From contig CAMPKL010000096.1 of the NCBI GenBank assembly GCA_946887065.1, positions 1 through 9,505 of the forward strand: a stretch of 9,505 nt of DNA. The letters run 5' to 3'. The stretch comes from an uncultured Bryobacterales bacterium (GTDB lineage: Bacteria; Acidobacteriota; Terriglobia; Bryobacterales; UBA6623). The position numbers and the translations under genes are program-made. The notes under the pieces were generated by a model that was given only the letters and a program-made list of their open reading frames with translations, was not told the origin of the DNA and searched no databases. This document shows, one piece after another, positions 1-7,578 of the stretch (positions are counted from its first letter, which is position 1; every line of letters begins with the position of its first letter).

Positions 1-650
1 TCATGCCCAAGCCGCTTTGGGACGACAACGGCTCCGGCATGCACACCCACCAGTCAATCTGGAAGGACGGCGAGTCGCTATTCGCCGGCGATCAGTATGC
101 CGGCCTGAGCGAAACCGCCCTGTACTATATCGGCGGCTTGCTTAAGCACTCCGCCGCCCTGGCCGCGATCTGCGCGCCCACCACCAACAGCTACAAGCGC
201 CTGGTTCCGGGCTTCGAAGCGCCGGTCAACCTGGCCTACTCGCGGCGCAACCGCTCAGCCGCCTGCCGCATTCCGATGTACTCGGCCAAGCCCGAAGCCA
301 AGCGCGTCGAGTTGCGTTTCCCCGACCCCTCCTGCAACCCCTATTTGGCCTTCTCGGCCATGTTGATGGCCGGTCTGGACGGCATACAAAACAAGACCGA
401 GCCCGGCGAGCCGCTCGATCACGACATTTACGATCTTTCTCCTGAAGAGTTGCGGCACGTCCCCGCCCTGCCCAGTTCGCTCGAAGGCGCCCTCGACGCG
501 CTCGAGAAGGACCACGAGTTTCTGACCCGCAACGACGTGTTTACCGACGAACTCATTCAAAGCTATATCGAGTACAAGCGCACAGCCGAGGTCGACGCCA
601 TCCGCCAGCGCCCTCATCCCTACGAATTCTCGCTCTACTACGACATCTAA
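1..650 (+). CDS. glnA: Glutamine synthetase type I, C-terminal part (5' end outside window)
   Basis: Glutamine synthetase makes glutamine from glutamate, ammonia and ATP in the cytoplasm and is the central entry point of nitrogen assimilation. The window holds about 215 C-terminal residues, roughly the last half of the enzyme. The first two bases complete a codon that is probably Phe, as in the usual FMPKP sequence. Counting from the Met at nt 3, visible family motifs are DNGSGMHTH (8-16, ATP/metal site), [10 protein letters not shown] (65-74, ATP-binding loop) and [14 protein letters not shown] (101-114). DIYDLSPEE (141-149) has Tyr143 in the position that GlnE adenylylates in the enterobacterial enzyme, so this is the adenylylatable GSI subtype by sequence. 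The C-terminus, ending in [11 protein letters not shown], matches the usual GSI end. One small oddity is DDNGSG where many GSI proteins have GDNGSG. The stop is TAA, with a 72-nt gap to the next gene and no clear terminator. Confidence 0.97.
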   Translation, partial: MPKPLWDDNGSGMHTHQSIWKDGESLFAGDQYAGLSETALYYIGGLLKHSAALAAICAPTTNSYKRLVPGFEAPVNLAYSRRNRSAACRIPMYSAKPEAKRVELRFPDPSCNPYLAFSAMLMAGLDGIQNKTEPGEPLDHDIYDLSPEELRHVPALPSSLEGALDALEKDHEFLTRNDVFTDELIQSYIEYKRTAEVDAIRQRPHPYEFSLYYDI

Positions 651-722
651 TCTCGCCGGCGCCCAGCCGCGTTATCCTGTTTGGAGTCAACCAAGCACGC
701 TCCGGAGACGTCTCACGTCTAG

Positions 723-2444
723 ATGCGGCTTGCTAGGATGTCCTCACAGCGTCACGAACCGATCCCAGCTGAGGCCGCCGAGCGGCTTCGGCCGGCGTAT
801 TTGAGCGTGGACGAACTGCTTGACGACTTGCAACACGAAGTCGTCCGGGGCGGCGCCCGCCTGTTCGCGGGCCCGACCATGGAAGCCCGCCCGATCGCGC
901 CCGAACATCGCAAGATCGCTCTGGCCATTAGCGGGGGCGGCGCGGCGGGGGCCTATAGCGCGGGCGCTCTTGAAACACTGCTGGGCCACCTATCCGCGCG
1001 CGGCCTGCGCCCCGACATCATTCTCGGCACGTCCGCCGGGGCCCTCAATGGTTACGGCGTCTTCCTCGAAGCGCTGGGCAAAGACAATCCGCAGTTGCGC
1101 CAAGACCCGGACATCAAACAACCCTTTTCGACCTTCATCGCTTCCATTTGGTCCTACCTCGACCGCCATAAGAACACCTCCCAGTGGATCGTCGGCCGCC
1201 GCTCGTGGATGATCGACCTCGTCAGCCGGGGAGTCAGCACGCCTCTTCGCCGCTGGGGCCTCGGCTTGGCCGTCGTGTTCGCCATCTTCTTGTTTAATCC
1301 GTTTCTCTTCGTCTCGATCATCTTCTTCTGGGAGCTACAGGACTGGCTCCCGCCGCTGATGCGTCAATGGGGCGCAGCGGAAGGCGGCCCGGCGCTGCAG
1401 TTGGCCATTTTGGGCGGACTATCGCTCGCCGGACTCGCCGTCACGCTCTTCATCCTCAAGCGGATGTTCTTCACGAGCTTCTTCCGCGATACGCCCCTGC
1501 TGCAACTTCTCGCCAATACGGGTCCTGATGGGGACCTCAGCAAGACGTGGACTTGGTCGCACGAACAAAGCCTCGACCGCGCCCGCGTCTTGAGTCGAGA
1601 GCTGGTCGCCGAATGGTACAAACGCCAGGACGAACTGCCCGAGCTCATCATCACCGCCACCGACATTACCGTCGGCCGCGAGTGTCTATTCACTTTGGTG
1701 CGGCCCGAGACTTACCGGCATTTGGTTCGCAACGGCTGGCTCGCCGTACAACTCGACTGCGACGACCCCAAGGCCCGGCAGTGCGACGTTATACCCGGCG
1801 CGCTCTTCACCCGGGGACAGAATCTGCTGCAATGCGTCATCGCTTCGACGGCCGTTCCTGGGGCCTTTCCTCCCCAAGAGTTGGGCATCTATGCGGCCGG
1901 CAGCCGCAGCGACGTCCGGCACCGGTTCGTCGACGGCGGCGTCCTCAACAACAGTCCGATTCACTTGGCCATCGACTCTTCTTCATCTCACGTGATCTCG
2001 ATTGAACTAGACCCCCTGATCGTCACCGATCCCCTGTCGGCTGACGACCGCAACGAGACCTTTAATTTCATGGAAACCGCCAACACCACGTTCACGACCT
2101 TGCTGCGGCGGGCGATTGAGCGCGATATCCGCCGTACCGTTACCTGGAACCGTTTCCTCACCGAGAATCCGTCTGCCTCGCTCGAACGCCCCAAGGGCAA
2201 ACTGGTGCCGGGCGAAGCCACCTTCAATCGCGAACTCAAGCGCATCATTCCGCTCTACCGCATCGCGCCAGCCGTCCGCGAAATCGGCACTGTAGAATTC
2301 GACGGCCGCTACGACAAAGGCCGCCTCACCACCACCCTGCGCGACGTCCTGCGCCGCGGCGTCCTCGACTTACGCGGCAACCACATCTGGCGCGCGACGC
2401 TGCAGTCGGTACCCTTGCCCGAAGGCCAGGCGCCGCCGAAGTAA
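723..2444 (+). CDS. Patatin-like phospholipase with internal transmembrane hairpin
   Basis: This is a 573-residue patatin-family serine hydrolase, expected to release fatty acids from phospholipids or other acyl lipids using a Ser-Asp dyad. In order: a hydrophilic N-terminus (1-62), the glycine-rich oxyanion loop SGGGAAG (70-76), the nucleophile elbow GTSAG (102-106, Ser104), STAVPGAFPP (375-384), and the catalytic-Asp motif DGGVLNNSP (404-412, Asp404). All three patatin signatures are intact, so an active enzyme is likely. Two strongly hydrophobic stretches at about 179-203 and 225-247 lie between the nucleophile and the Asp. They would anchor the protein in a membrane by a hairpin inserted into the catalytic domain. 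The substrate cannot be read from sequence. The start is uncertain: ATG 723 has GGAG at 704-707, which is rather far upstream, and the in-frame ATG 738 (MSSQRHEP) is equally possible. The following dehydrogenase begins 18 nt after the stop, suggesting co-transcription. Confidence 0.93.
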   Translation: MRLARMSSQRHEPIPAEAAERLRPAYLSVDELLDDLQHEVVRGGARLFAGPTMEARPIAPEHRKIALAISGGGAAGAYSAGALETLLGHLSARGLRPDIILGTSAGALNGYGVFLEALGKDNPQLRQDPDIKQPFSTFIASIWSYLDRHKNTSQWIVGRRSWMIDLVSRGVSTPLRRWGLGLAVVFAIFLFNPFLFVSIIFFWELQDWLPPLMRQWGAAEGGPALQLAILGGLSLAGLAVTLFILKRMFFTSFFRDTPLLQLLANTGPDGDLSKTWTWSHEQSLDRARVLSRELVAEWYKRQDELPELIITATDITVGRECLFTLVRPETYRHLVRNGWLAVQLDCDDPKARQCDVIPGALFTRGQNLLQCVIASTAVPGAFPPQELGIYAAGSRSDVRHRFVDGGVLNNSPIHLAIDSSSSHVISIELDPLIVTDPLSADDRNETFNFMETANTTFTTLLRRAIERDIRRTVTWNRFLTENPSASLERPKGKLVPGEATFNRELKRIIPLYRIAPAVREIGTVEFDGRYDKGRLTTTLRDVLRRGVLDLRGNHIWRATLQSVPLPEGQAPPK

Positions 2445-2462
2445 ACCCAGAAAAATCCGCCG

Positions 2463-3230
2463 ATGTCCATCCTCGATTCCTTCAAGTTAAATGGCAAGGT
2501 TGCGCTCGTAACTGGTTGTAATCAGGGCATTGGACATGCACTAGCTACCGGCCTTGCCGAGGCCGGAGCCGACATCGTCGGCGTCAGCCGCTACCTGGCT
2601 GATACCGGCCCGGCGGCGGCGGACGTGAGGGCCCTGGGCCGTAGCTTCTCCGCCTACGAATGCGATTTCTCTGATCGCGAGGCGCTCTTCGCCTTCATCC
2701 GCCAGGTACATGCCGACCATCCCGTGATCGACATCCTGATGAACAACGCCGGGATCATTCTGCGCGGTCCGGCTGCGGAGTTTCCTGACGAATACTGGGA
2801 CCGTGTGATCCAGGTCAACCTCGACGCACAGTTCTTCTTGGCCCGCGAGTTCGGCCGCCGCATGATCGAGCGAGGCCGCGGCAAGATCGTCTTCACCGCC
2901 TCGATGTTGAGCTTTCAAGGCGGCCTGAACGTCCCCAGTTATGCCGCGGCGAAAGGCGCGATCCGGCAGTTGGCGATGGCCTTATCGAACGAGTGGGCGA
3001 GTCAGGGCGTGACGGTTAACTGCATAGCTCCCGGTTACATACGGACCGAGGTCACCGCCGCCTTGCAGGCCGATGCCGTTCGCAACCCGCAGATCCTCTC
3101 CCGCATCCCCATCGGGCGCTGGGGCGAGACCGCCGACCTCAAGGGGGCCGCCGTGTTTCTCGCTTCATCCGCCTCGGACTACGTCACGGGCATCACCCTA
3201 CCCGTCGACGGCGGCTGGTTGGGCCGCTAA
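2463..3230 (+). CDS. kduD: KduD-type short-chain dehydrogenase (2-dehydro-3-deoxy-D-gluconate 5-dehydrogenase family)
   Basis: This is a 255-residue classical SDR. The nucleotide-binding loop is TGCNQGIG (17-24), followed by NNAG (94-97). The catalytic tetrad can be placed as Asn119, Ser147, Tyr160 and Lys164 (YAAAK). Several stretches match Escherichia coli KduD as I recall it: the N-terminal GKVALVTGC, SMLSFQGGLNVPSY (147-160), IAPGY (188-192), RIPIGRWG (214-221) and the end FLASSASDYVTGITLPVDGGWLGR (within 232-255). KduD interconverts 2,5-diketo-3-deoxygluconate and 2-keto-3-deoxygluconate with NAD(H) in the breakdown of pectin and other uronates. No kduI, lyase or KDG kinase gene is nearby, so the physiological substrate is inferred only from similarity and could be another sugar acid or steroid-like alcohol. 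The ATG at 2463 is the natural start, giving MSILDSFKLNGKVA, typical of the family. No Shine-Dalgarno is evident in the 18-nt gap after the patatin gene. Confidence 0.9.
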   Translation: MSILDSFKLNGKVALVTGCNQGIGHALATGLAEAGADIVGVSRYLADTGPAAADVRALGRSFSAYECDFSDREALFAFIRQVHADHPVIDILMNNAGIILRGPAAEFPDEYWDRVIQVNLDAQFFLAREFGRRMIERGRGKIVFTASMLSFQGGLNVPSYAAAKGAIRQLAMALSNEWASQGVTVNCIAPGYIRTEVTAALQADAVRNPQILSRIPIGRWGETADLKGAAVFLASSASDYVTGITLPVDGGWLGR

Positions 3231-3286
3231 GCCGCCTTTGGGCTGAGGCATACTACCCGCCGGTCCTACGGCCGCTACCTTATGGC

Positions 3287-3305
3287 CGCCCCCTTGTCTG
3301 GGGCG
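3287..3305 (+). other. GC-rich hairpin upstream of the PilZ gene
   Basis: CGCCCC (3287-3292) and GGGGCG (3300-3305) form a perfect 6-bp stem around a 7-nt loop. It lies in the 96-nt gap after the dehydrogenase and 21 nt before the PilZ start. No T-run follows, so it is not a standard intrinsic terminator. It could weaken read-through or sit in the leader of the PilZ mRNA. It may also be a chance stem in GC-rich DNA. Confidence 0.25.
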
Positions 3306-3326
3306 TCAGTCTAGGCATGGATACCG

Positions 3327-3908
3327 ATGTTTGACCGCGTTCCCAAGCCGAACGAAGACGGCGACGTTGCACAAGGTGAAGTCGAGGATTCCCGCCTACA
3401 GCTAGGCAAACTCGAGTGGTACGCCGCCAACAGCGAACCCCGCTCCTGCATTGTTGAGGTAAGGCGCCGAGGCGAGCGCGGCATCACCGTGGTGGCACCC
3501 CGTTGCCCGGATCTACGCGAGATGGCTACTCTGCGCGACGGCCAATCCGTCTATCGCGTGATCGTCGAGAAAACGCTGGACATGACCGACGGATTCGTCG
3601 TCAACCTTAGCTACGTCTCCGCCGGACGCCGCCGCGAAGAGCGAATGCGGACTTCGGGCAAAGCATCGATAGCCTGGGATACCGGCGGTCACACCTTCCG
3701 CGCCGGCTGTGAGGCGGAAGTCACCGACGTCTCCTCGGACGGCCTGCAATTAATCACCCCGGAACCCATTCCGGATGCCGCCGTCGTGCGGGTATTCGGC
3801 GAGTCCCTGCAGTGCTTGGGTAAAGTTCGCTACTGCATGGAGAAGGGCTCCAAGTATCGCGTCGGCTTGCACTTCATCCGCAAACCTTCCGACGCATACA
3901 CTGGCTAA
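3327..3908 (+). CDS. PilZ-domain protein (probable cyclic-di-GMP receptor)
   Basis: This is a 193-residue soluble protein without a signal peptide or membrane segment. The C-terminal half is a PilZ domain: an arginine-rich RRREERMR stretch (101-108) supplies the RxxxR motif (Arg102/Arg106), and DVSSDG (134-139) supplies the DxSxxG motif. These are the two sequence signatures that bind cyclic di-GMP in canonical PilZ proteins. The domain runs to about residue 184, ending YRVGLHFI. The first 95 or so residues are predicted mixed alpha/beta with no motif I recognise, possibly a second, divergent beta-barrel of the YcgR-N kind. That is speculation. With no catalytic output domain, it probably acts by binding a partner such as a motility, secretion or polysaccharide system, but no such genes are adjacent. 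An ATG at 3317 is out of frame and hits a stop after five codons. The stop TAA overlaps the stop of the convergent pgsA gene. Confidence 0.87.
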   Translation: MFDRVPKPNEDGDVAQGEVEDSRLQLGKLEWYAANSEPRSCIVEVRRRGERGITVVAPRCPDLREMATLRDGQSVYRVIVEKTLDMTDGFVVNLSYVSAGRRREERMRTSGKASIAWDTGGHTFRAGCEAEVTDVSSDGLQLITPEPIPDAAVVRVFGESLQCLGKVRYCMEKGSKYRVGLHFIRKPSDAYTG

Positions 3909-4534
3909 CGGTTCGAGACGTCTCGCTTCTTGCCTCTTTCCGGCAACACCACTAGATCGGCGTCCGTACGAGTTGCCGTGGGATCGGCGACTCCCCAGAA
4001 TCCGCGGAAGTAATCCAGCATGGAAACGATGGTCAGCACGACCGCGACCGCCAACGCCGGATAGGCCAGCATCTCGTAAATTTCCCCGTACGGCTCCACC
4101 AGCAACAATGCCACGGCGAAGACCTGCGCGGCCATTTTGCCTTTACCCAGATAGCTTGCCGAGATGGCCAAGCCGTCCGCCAACGCAATGTAGCGCAATC
4201 CCGAGACGGCAAATTCGCGGCCAACGATGACCACCACGATCCAAGCCGGTACGCGCTCCAGCTCAACCAACGAAATAAATGCAGCCGATATCAGCAACTT
4301 GTCGGCGATCGGATCGAGCAACTTGCCGAGCGTCGTTACCTGGCCGCGGCTGCGCGCGATGTAGCCGTCCAAAAAATCCGTCGCCGCCGCGGAAAGAAAG
4401 ATGATCAGCGCTAGCCAATCTTCGTTCATGACGACGCCGCCGAGCGTGAGTTCGAAATCGCCGCTCAGTAATACAGTCAAGAAAACCGGGACCAAGAAGA
4501 TCCTCGACAGCGTCAGACTATTGGGCAGATTCAT
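3905..4534 (-). CDS. pgsA: CDP-diacylglycerol--glycerol-3-phosphate 3-phosphatidyltransferase
   Basis: PgsA is an integral inner-membrane enzyme that transfers a phosphatidyl group from CDP-diacylglycerol to glycerol-3-phosphate. It is the committed step to phosphatidylglycerol and cardiolipin. The 209-residue protein has the complete CDP-alcohol phosphotransferase signature between residues 53 and 78: D53-x2-D56-G57-x2-A60-R61-x8-G70-x3-D74-x3-D78, with all four metal-binding/catalytic aspartates present. The N-terminus MNLPNSLTLSRIFLVP is the family's typical amphipathic start. Several hydrophobic spans follow (about 9-24, 40-51, 80-108, 130-147, 152-171). The C-terminal tail of about 35 polar residues makes it a little longer than the roughly 180-residue enterobacterial protein. 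The start ATG at 4534 has no evident Shine-Dalgarno. It is transcribed divergently from the isomerase-like gene and convergently to the PilZ gene, whose last four bases it overlaps. Confidence 0.95.
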   Translation of the reverse strand: MNLPNSLTLSRIFLVPVFLTVLLSGDFELTLGGVVMNEDWLALIIFLSAAATDFLDGYIARSRGQVTTLGKLLDPIADKLLISAAFISLVELERVPAWIVVVIVGREFAVSGLRYIALADGLAISASYLGKGKMAAQVFAVALLLVEPYGEIYEMLAYPALAVAVVLTIVSMLDYFRGFWGVADPTATRTDADLVVLPERGKKRDVSNR

Positions 4535-4559
4535 AGGAAGCCGTCACAAATGCGGACGC

Positions 4560-4588
4560 TTGACCCGCTGGGGTTAGCCTACTACACA
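4560..4588 (+). promoter_or_regulatory. Candidate promoter in the pgsA / isomerase-like divergent region
   Basis: TTGACC (4560-4565) and TACACA (4583-4588) are separated by 17 nt, which fits a sigma-70-type promoter with a good -35 and a weak -10 box pointing towards the isomerase-like gene. The gap between the two divergent starts must hold promoters for both directions. I see nothing convincing for pgsA. This is a by-eye match and the resulting leader would be long, about 180 nt. Confidence 0.22.
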
Positions 4589-4773
4589 TTTCCGATCCCG
4601 GCCCGCCTTCTCGGTTTTCTGAGGCCATTCGCCGATACCGCGCGTTCAAGTCTGGCATCATAGGTGACTGGAGAGGGCGCAAGTCGTTTCCACGGCGGGC
4701 GCTACGGCGCCGTTACCTCGTAATCGCAGCGTCCTGGTGGTTGGAGCTTAGCGACGCTTCAGTTAGACGACTT

Positions 4774-6690
4774 ATGCCTCGATCACGGGTTTCATTACGG
4801 CTCTACCGGTCGCCCTCGACCCTCGATCACGAGCGTTTGACGAGCGAGCGTGCCGTGGAGCGCATGCAAGCCGTCGATGCCCGCGCGCGGCAGGAAGGCC
4901 TGCGCTCTCTGGATCCTGAACAGGACCCGATGATCCCGCTGGGCATGGAAGTCAGCAGCCGCGGCCGCGTGAAGAAAAACAGCTACGGCGTGCTGCATCT
5001 GCCTTGGCTCGCGGCCGAGCATCCGGAATGGGCCGGTCAGATTCAGGCCGAAGTCGAGGAGATTCGCCGCGGCATCAAGAAAGCCCATGGCCGCTCGCTG
5101 CGCTACATCATCTGGGCCGGGATGGGCGGTTCGGCCGAAGACAAGGCCTTCTATCTTTCCGCCGGACTTCTGCGAAAACGCGTCCGCGTGTTCATCCTCG
5201 ATTCCACCGATCCGGGGAAGCTCAGCGCAATCCTCGAAGAGATTGTCCGGCTCGAAAAGGCTCCCATCGAGCAGGCCTTGCGTCGCTGTCTGGTCATTGG
5301 CATGGCCATGGGCATGACGTCTTATGAGCCCGTCGTCAATCTCGAAAAACTCGACGCTCTTTATAAGAGCGCGCAGATCGACAATCGCCCCAACTTCATT
5401 TATCTGACGCTAAAGGGATCACTCCTCGATGTCTTTGGTTCCGAGCGCGGCTTCCGGCGCGTCGAGTTGCAACTCGACAACGGCAACTGCACTGCCGGAC
5501 GTCATAGCGCTCCGATGACGCGCGGCAGCCTCTACCCGCTGGCTTTCAATTACGACGACCACACCTCCTGGTTGAAGGCGGCGGAACTTTCGGAGACGGA
5601 GGTCGACGCCGCGCTCAAGCTGGCCGGCTTCATTCAGGCGAACGCCCGCGCCGGAAGAGACAAGGTCACGTTGCATCTTCCGCGCCAATGGAGCGGCGGC
5701 GCCGTTTGGACTAAGCAGAACTTCGAAGAGAGCCTCGGCAAGAGCCAAGATATCGGCGTCAAGATCGTCATCCGCGAGCGCGTCCGCCCGGCAGACTACT
5801 TTCCGCCGAAGTCGGCGTCGCAGGATCGCTGCTTCTTGTTCGTTTGCGTCAAAGATCACACCAATCCTGATTCGGCGAAGATATCCGCTCTGCGCCGCGC
5901 CGGATATCCGGTCGCCGTACTGCAACTCTCCGGCGACCAGCCCATTTCCCACTACATGCAGTTCATGCACTACGTGGTGTTCGGCTTGGGCTACTTGCGC
6001 GAAATGAACTTCGTCACACAGCCGGGCGTCGAACTCTATAAGGACTACGCACGCGCGATCAACGACGAAGCTCAAGCCAAAGGCTCGATCGAGAAGACCG
6101 ATGCCTGGCGCTCGGTCATGAAAGCGGACACGCGGCTCAACTGGATCGGCGGCCTCAGCGTCGACTTCGGGCCGCTGGTTCGCTTGGGCTTGCTTTCCGA
6201 AGACGGAATACGCGCCGGCCACGGCAATCCGACCGAGGTTTATGCCAAGGCCGTCGAGTCGCTGCGGCAGTGCGGCGCAGTCTGCTACGGCGAGCTAACG
6301 TACTTCGGCGACACGCGCTATCAGCCATCCGGACGCCTGCTGCTGAAGGCCCTCGACGAGGCCGCTGAGCTCCTGTTTCTCTCGCGGCTCAAGATGCCGG
6401 TCGACGTCTACGAGGGCCCGGCGATGAATCACTCCTATCACGAGATGATCATCGGCTTCGGACGCGGCTTCAGCACGGTCGCCATCGCCGAGCATCAAGC
6501 CTCGATCCCCAGTCTCGGCTATAAGGCCGACTATCACCGCGCCCAGTGGCTGGCCACGCTCAAAGCGCTGGAGGATCGCAACCGCGCGGTGGTCGGGCTT
6601 ACCATCAAAGATTCAAGCGAAAAGAGCATCAAGACGTTGAAGGCGTTTTTTGCCGAGACGGCCAAGCGAGTCCGCCGCCGCCTTAGCTGA
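4774..6690 (+). CDS. Glucose-6-phosphate isomerase-like (SIS-fold) protein with long C-terminal extension
   Basis: Numbering here counts from a TTG at 4741, which gives 649 residues. From the ATG at 4774 (residue 12) it is 638 residues, and no Shine-Dalgarno decides between them. The first two thirds resemble the short glucose-6-phosphate isomerase form found in transaldolase-isomerase fusions. WAGMGGSAED (125-134) matches the sugar-phosphate loop IGIGGS. NFEESLGKSQDIG (327-339) matches the segment with catalytic Glu (ESTGKEG in isomerases), making Glu330 the likely equivalent. FVTQPGVELYK (424-434) matches the terminal FDQPGVE..K motif, with Lys434 as the likely catalytic lysine. Residues 438-649 continue well past the point where such isomerases normally end. 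I do not recognise this region; it ends in a basic KRVRRRLS tail. The protein may interconvert glucose-6-phosphate and fructose-6-phosphate, but divergence in the motifs makes another sugar phosphate possible. There is no signal peptide. The next small gene starts 17 nt downstream. Confidence 0.82.
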   Translation: MPRSRVSLRLYRSPSTLDHERLTSERAVERMQAVDARARQEGLRSLDPEQDPMIPLGMEVSSRGRVKKNSYGVLHLPWLAAEHPEWAGQIQAEVEEIRRGIKKAHGRSLRYIIWAGMGGSAEDKAFYLSAGLLRKRVRVFILDSTDPGKLSAILEEIVRLEKAPIEQALRRCLVIGMAMGMTSYEPVVNLEKLDALYKSAQIDNRPNFIYLTLKGSLLDVFGSERGFRRVELQLDNGNCTAGRHSAPMTRGSLYPLAFNYDDHTSWLKAAELSETEVDAALKLAGFIQANARAGRDKVTLHLPRQWSGGAVWTKQNFEESLGKSQDIGVKIVIRERVRPADYFPPKSASQDRCFLFVCVKDHTNPDSAKISALRRAGYPVAVLQLSGDQPISHYMQFMHYVVFGLGYLREMNFVTQPGVELYKDYARAINDEAQAKGSIEKTDAWRSVMKADTRLNWIGGLSVDFGPLVRLGLLSEDGIRAGHGNPTEVYAKAVESLRQCGAVCYGELTYFGDTRYQPSGRLLLKALDEAAELLFLSRLKMPVDVYEGPAMNHSYHEMIIGFGRGFSTVAIAEHQASIPSLGYKADYHRAQWLATLKALEDRNRAVVGLTIKDSSEKSIKTLKAFFAETAKRVRRRLS

Positions 6691-6692
6691 TC

Positions 6693-6698
6693 AGGGAG
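6693..6698 (+). promoter_or_regulatory. Ribosome binding site of the small membrane protein
   Basis: AGGGAG lies 9 nt before the ATG at 6708. It is among the best Shine-Dalgarno matches in the window and is a main reason to accept the short reading frame that follows. Confidence 0.7.
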
Positions 6699-6707
6699 CA
6701 AGCGGCA

Positions 6708-6848
6708 ATGCCTCGCTACAAACTCACCAAAGGCGGCAAGAAACAGACCGCCGCGCCAAAGGGCGGCATTTACGGCTGTATCCTCGTTATCCTCTTGATC
6801 ATGGCTTTTCTTGGCTGGACGTTCTATCTGGCCATGCAGCCCCAATAG
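6708..6848 (+). CDS. Small single-span membrane protein (46 residues), unknown function
   Basis: This short reading frame encodes [20 protein letters not shown] followed by one hydrophobic span (about residues 21-43, beginning [17 protein letters not shown]) and a three-residue tail, with stop TAG at 6846. The lysine/arginine-rich N-terminus predicts an N-in, C-out topology. There is no cleavage site after the span, so it should stay anchored. Support for it being real: AGGGAG 9 nt before the ATG, a start 17 nt after the isomerase-like stop, and an end 13 nt before the RNase PH start, so it fills the gap in an otherwise tight operon. Function is unknown. Small proteins of this build often modulate membrane enzymes or transporters, but nothing here points to a partner. 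Confidence 0.7.
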   Translation: MPRYKLTKGGKKQTAAPKGGIYGCILVILLIMAFLGWTFYLAMQPQ

Positions 6849-6861
6849 TTTTCCCTATTTC

Positions 6862-7578
6862 ATGCGCATAGATAAAAGACAGCTCAGCGAACTCCGCACC
6901 GTTACGATCACTCCAGGCTTCTTGCCCACTGCCGAAGGCTCCGCTCTCATCGAGACCGGAAATACCAAGGTCATCTGCTCGGCCTCGGTCGAAGACGGCG
7001 TTCCCCACTTCAAGCGCGGCTCCGGCGCCGGCTGGGTTACCGCGGAGTACGCGATGCTGCCTCGCGCGACGACTACGCGCACGGCGCGCGAGGTAAACAA
7101 AGGCCGCCCCAGCGGACGCACGTCCGAAATACAGCGGCTCATCGGCCGTTCCCTGCGCGCCGCAATCGACATGCAGAAGCTCGGCGAACGCTCGATCCTG
7201 ATCGACTGCGACGTGCTGCAGGCCGACGGCGGCACGCGCACCGCCGCCATCACGGGCGCATGGGTCGCCTTGGCGCTCGCCGTGCGTACCATGCGCGAGT
7301 ACAAGTTGATTGCGGTGGATCCGCTGGTGCAGCAAGTCGCCGCGGTTAGCGTCGGCGTCGTGGGCGGCGAGCCGATGCTCGACCTTTGCTACGAAGAAGA
7401 TTCGCGGGCTGATACCGACATGAATGTCGTCATGACTGCCGGCGGCGAATACATCGAAGTGCAGGCGACCGCTGAGGCGGCGCCGTTCTCCGACGCCAAC
7501 TTCCTACGGTTGCTCGAACTCGCCCGCATCGGCACAACGGCGCTGATCGCCGCTCAAAACGAGGCGCTCGCCAGGTAA
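6862..7578 (+). CDS. rph: Ribonuclease PH (tRNA nucleotidyltransferase)
   Basis: RNase PH is a phosphate-dependent 3'-5' exoribonuclease that trims the 3' ends of tRNA precursors and releases nucleoside diphosphates; it acts in the cytoplasm as a ring of six. From ATG 6862 the protein has 238 residues, the same as the Escherichia coli enzyme. N-terminal [20 protein letters not shown] matches the family. Phosphate-binding residues are in place: Arg86 in GRPSGR (81-86), and Gly124, Thr125 and Arg126 in ADGGTRT (121-127). The metal-site acidic cluster [11 protein letters not shown] (178-188) is also present. An in-frame TTG at 6811 would add 17 residues unlike the family and overlap the small membrane-protein gene, so ATG 6862 is preferred although it has no good Shine-Dalgarno. 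Its TAA stop shares one base with the ATG of rdgB. Confidence 0.97.
   Translation: MRIDKRQLSELRTVTITPGFLPTAEGSALIETGNTKVICSASVEDGVPHFKRGSGAGWVTAEYAMLPRATTTRTAREVNKGRPSGRTSEIQRLIGRSLRAAIDMQKLGERSILIDCDVLQADGGTRTAAITGAWVALALAVRTMREYKLIAVDPLVQQVAAVSVGVVGGEPMLDLCYEEDSRADTDMNVVMTAGGEYIEVQATAEAAPFSDANFLRLLELARIGTTALIAAQNEALAR

Noticed and set aside
705..3924. Palindrome GAGACGTCTC at 705-714 and again at 3915-3924
   Set aside because: Two copies of a 10-bp palindrome, one of them inside the pgsA coding sequence, share no wider flanking similarity. Chance is the simplest explanation.
5419..6222. 267-codon open frame on the - strand inside the isomerase-like gene
   Set aside because: It is an antisense shadow of a GC-rich coding region. 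It has no recognisable motif, and the + strand protein carries clear family motifs throughout.
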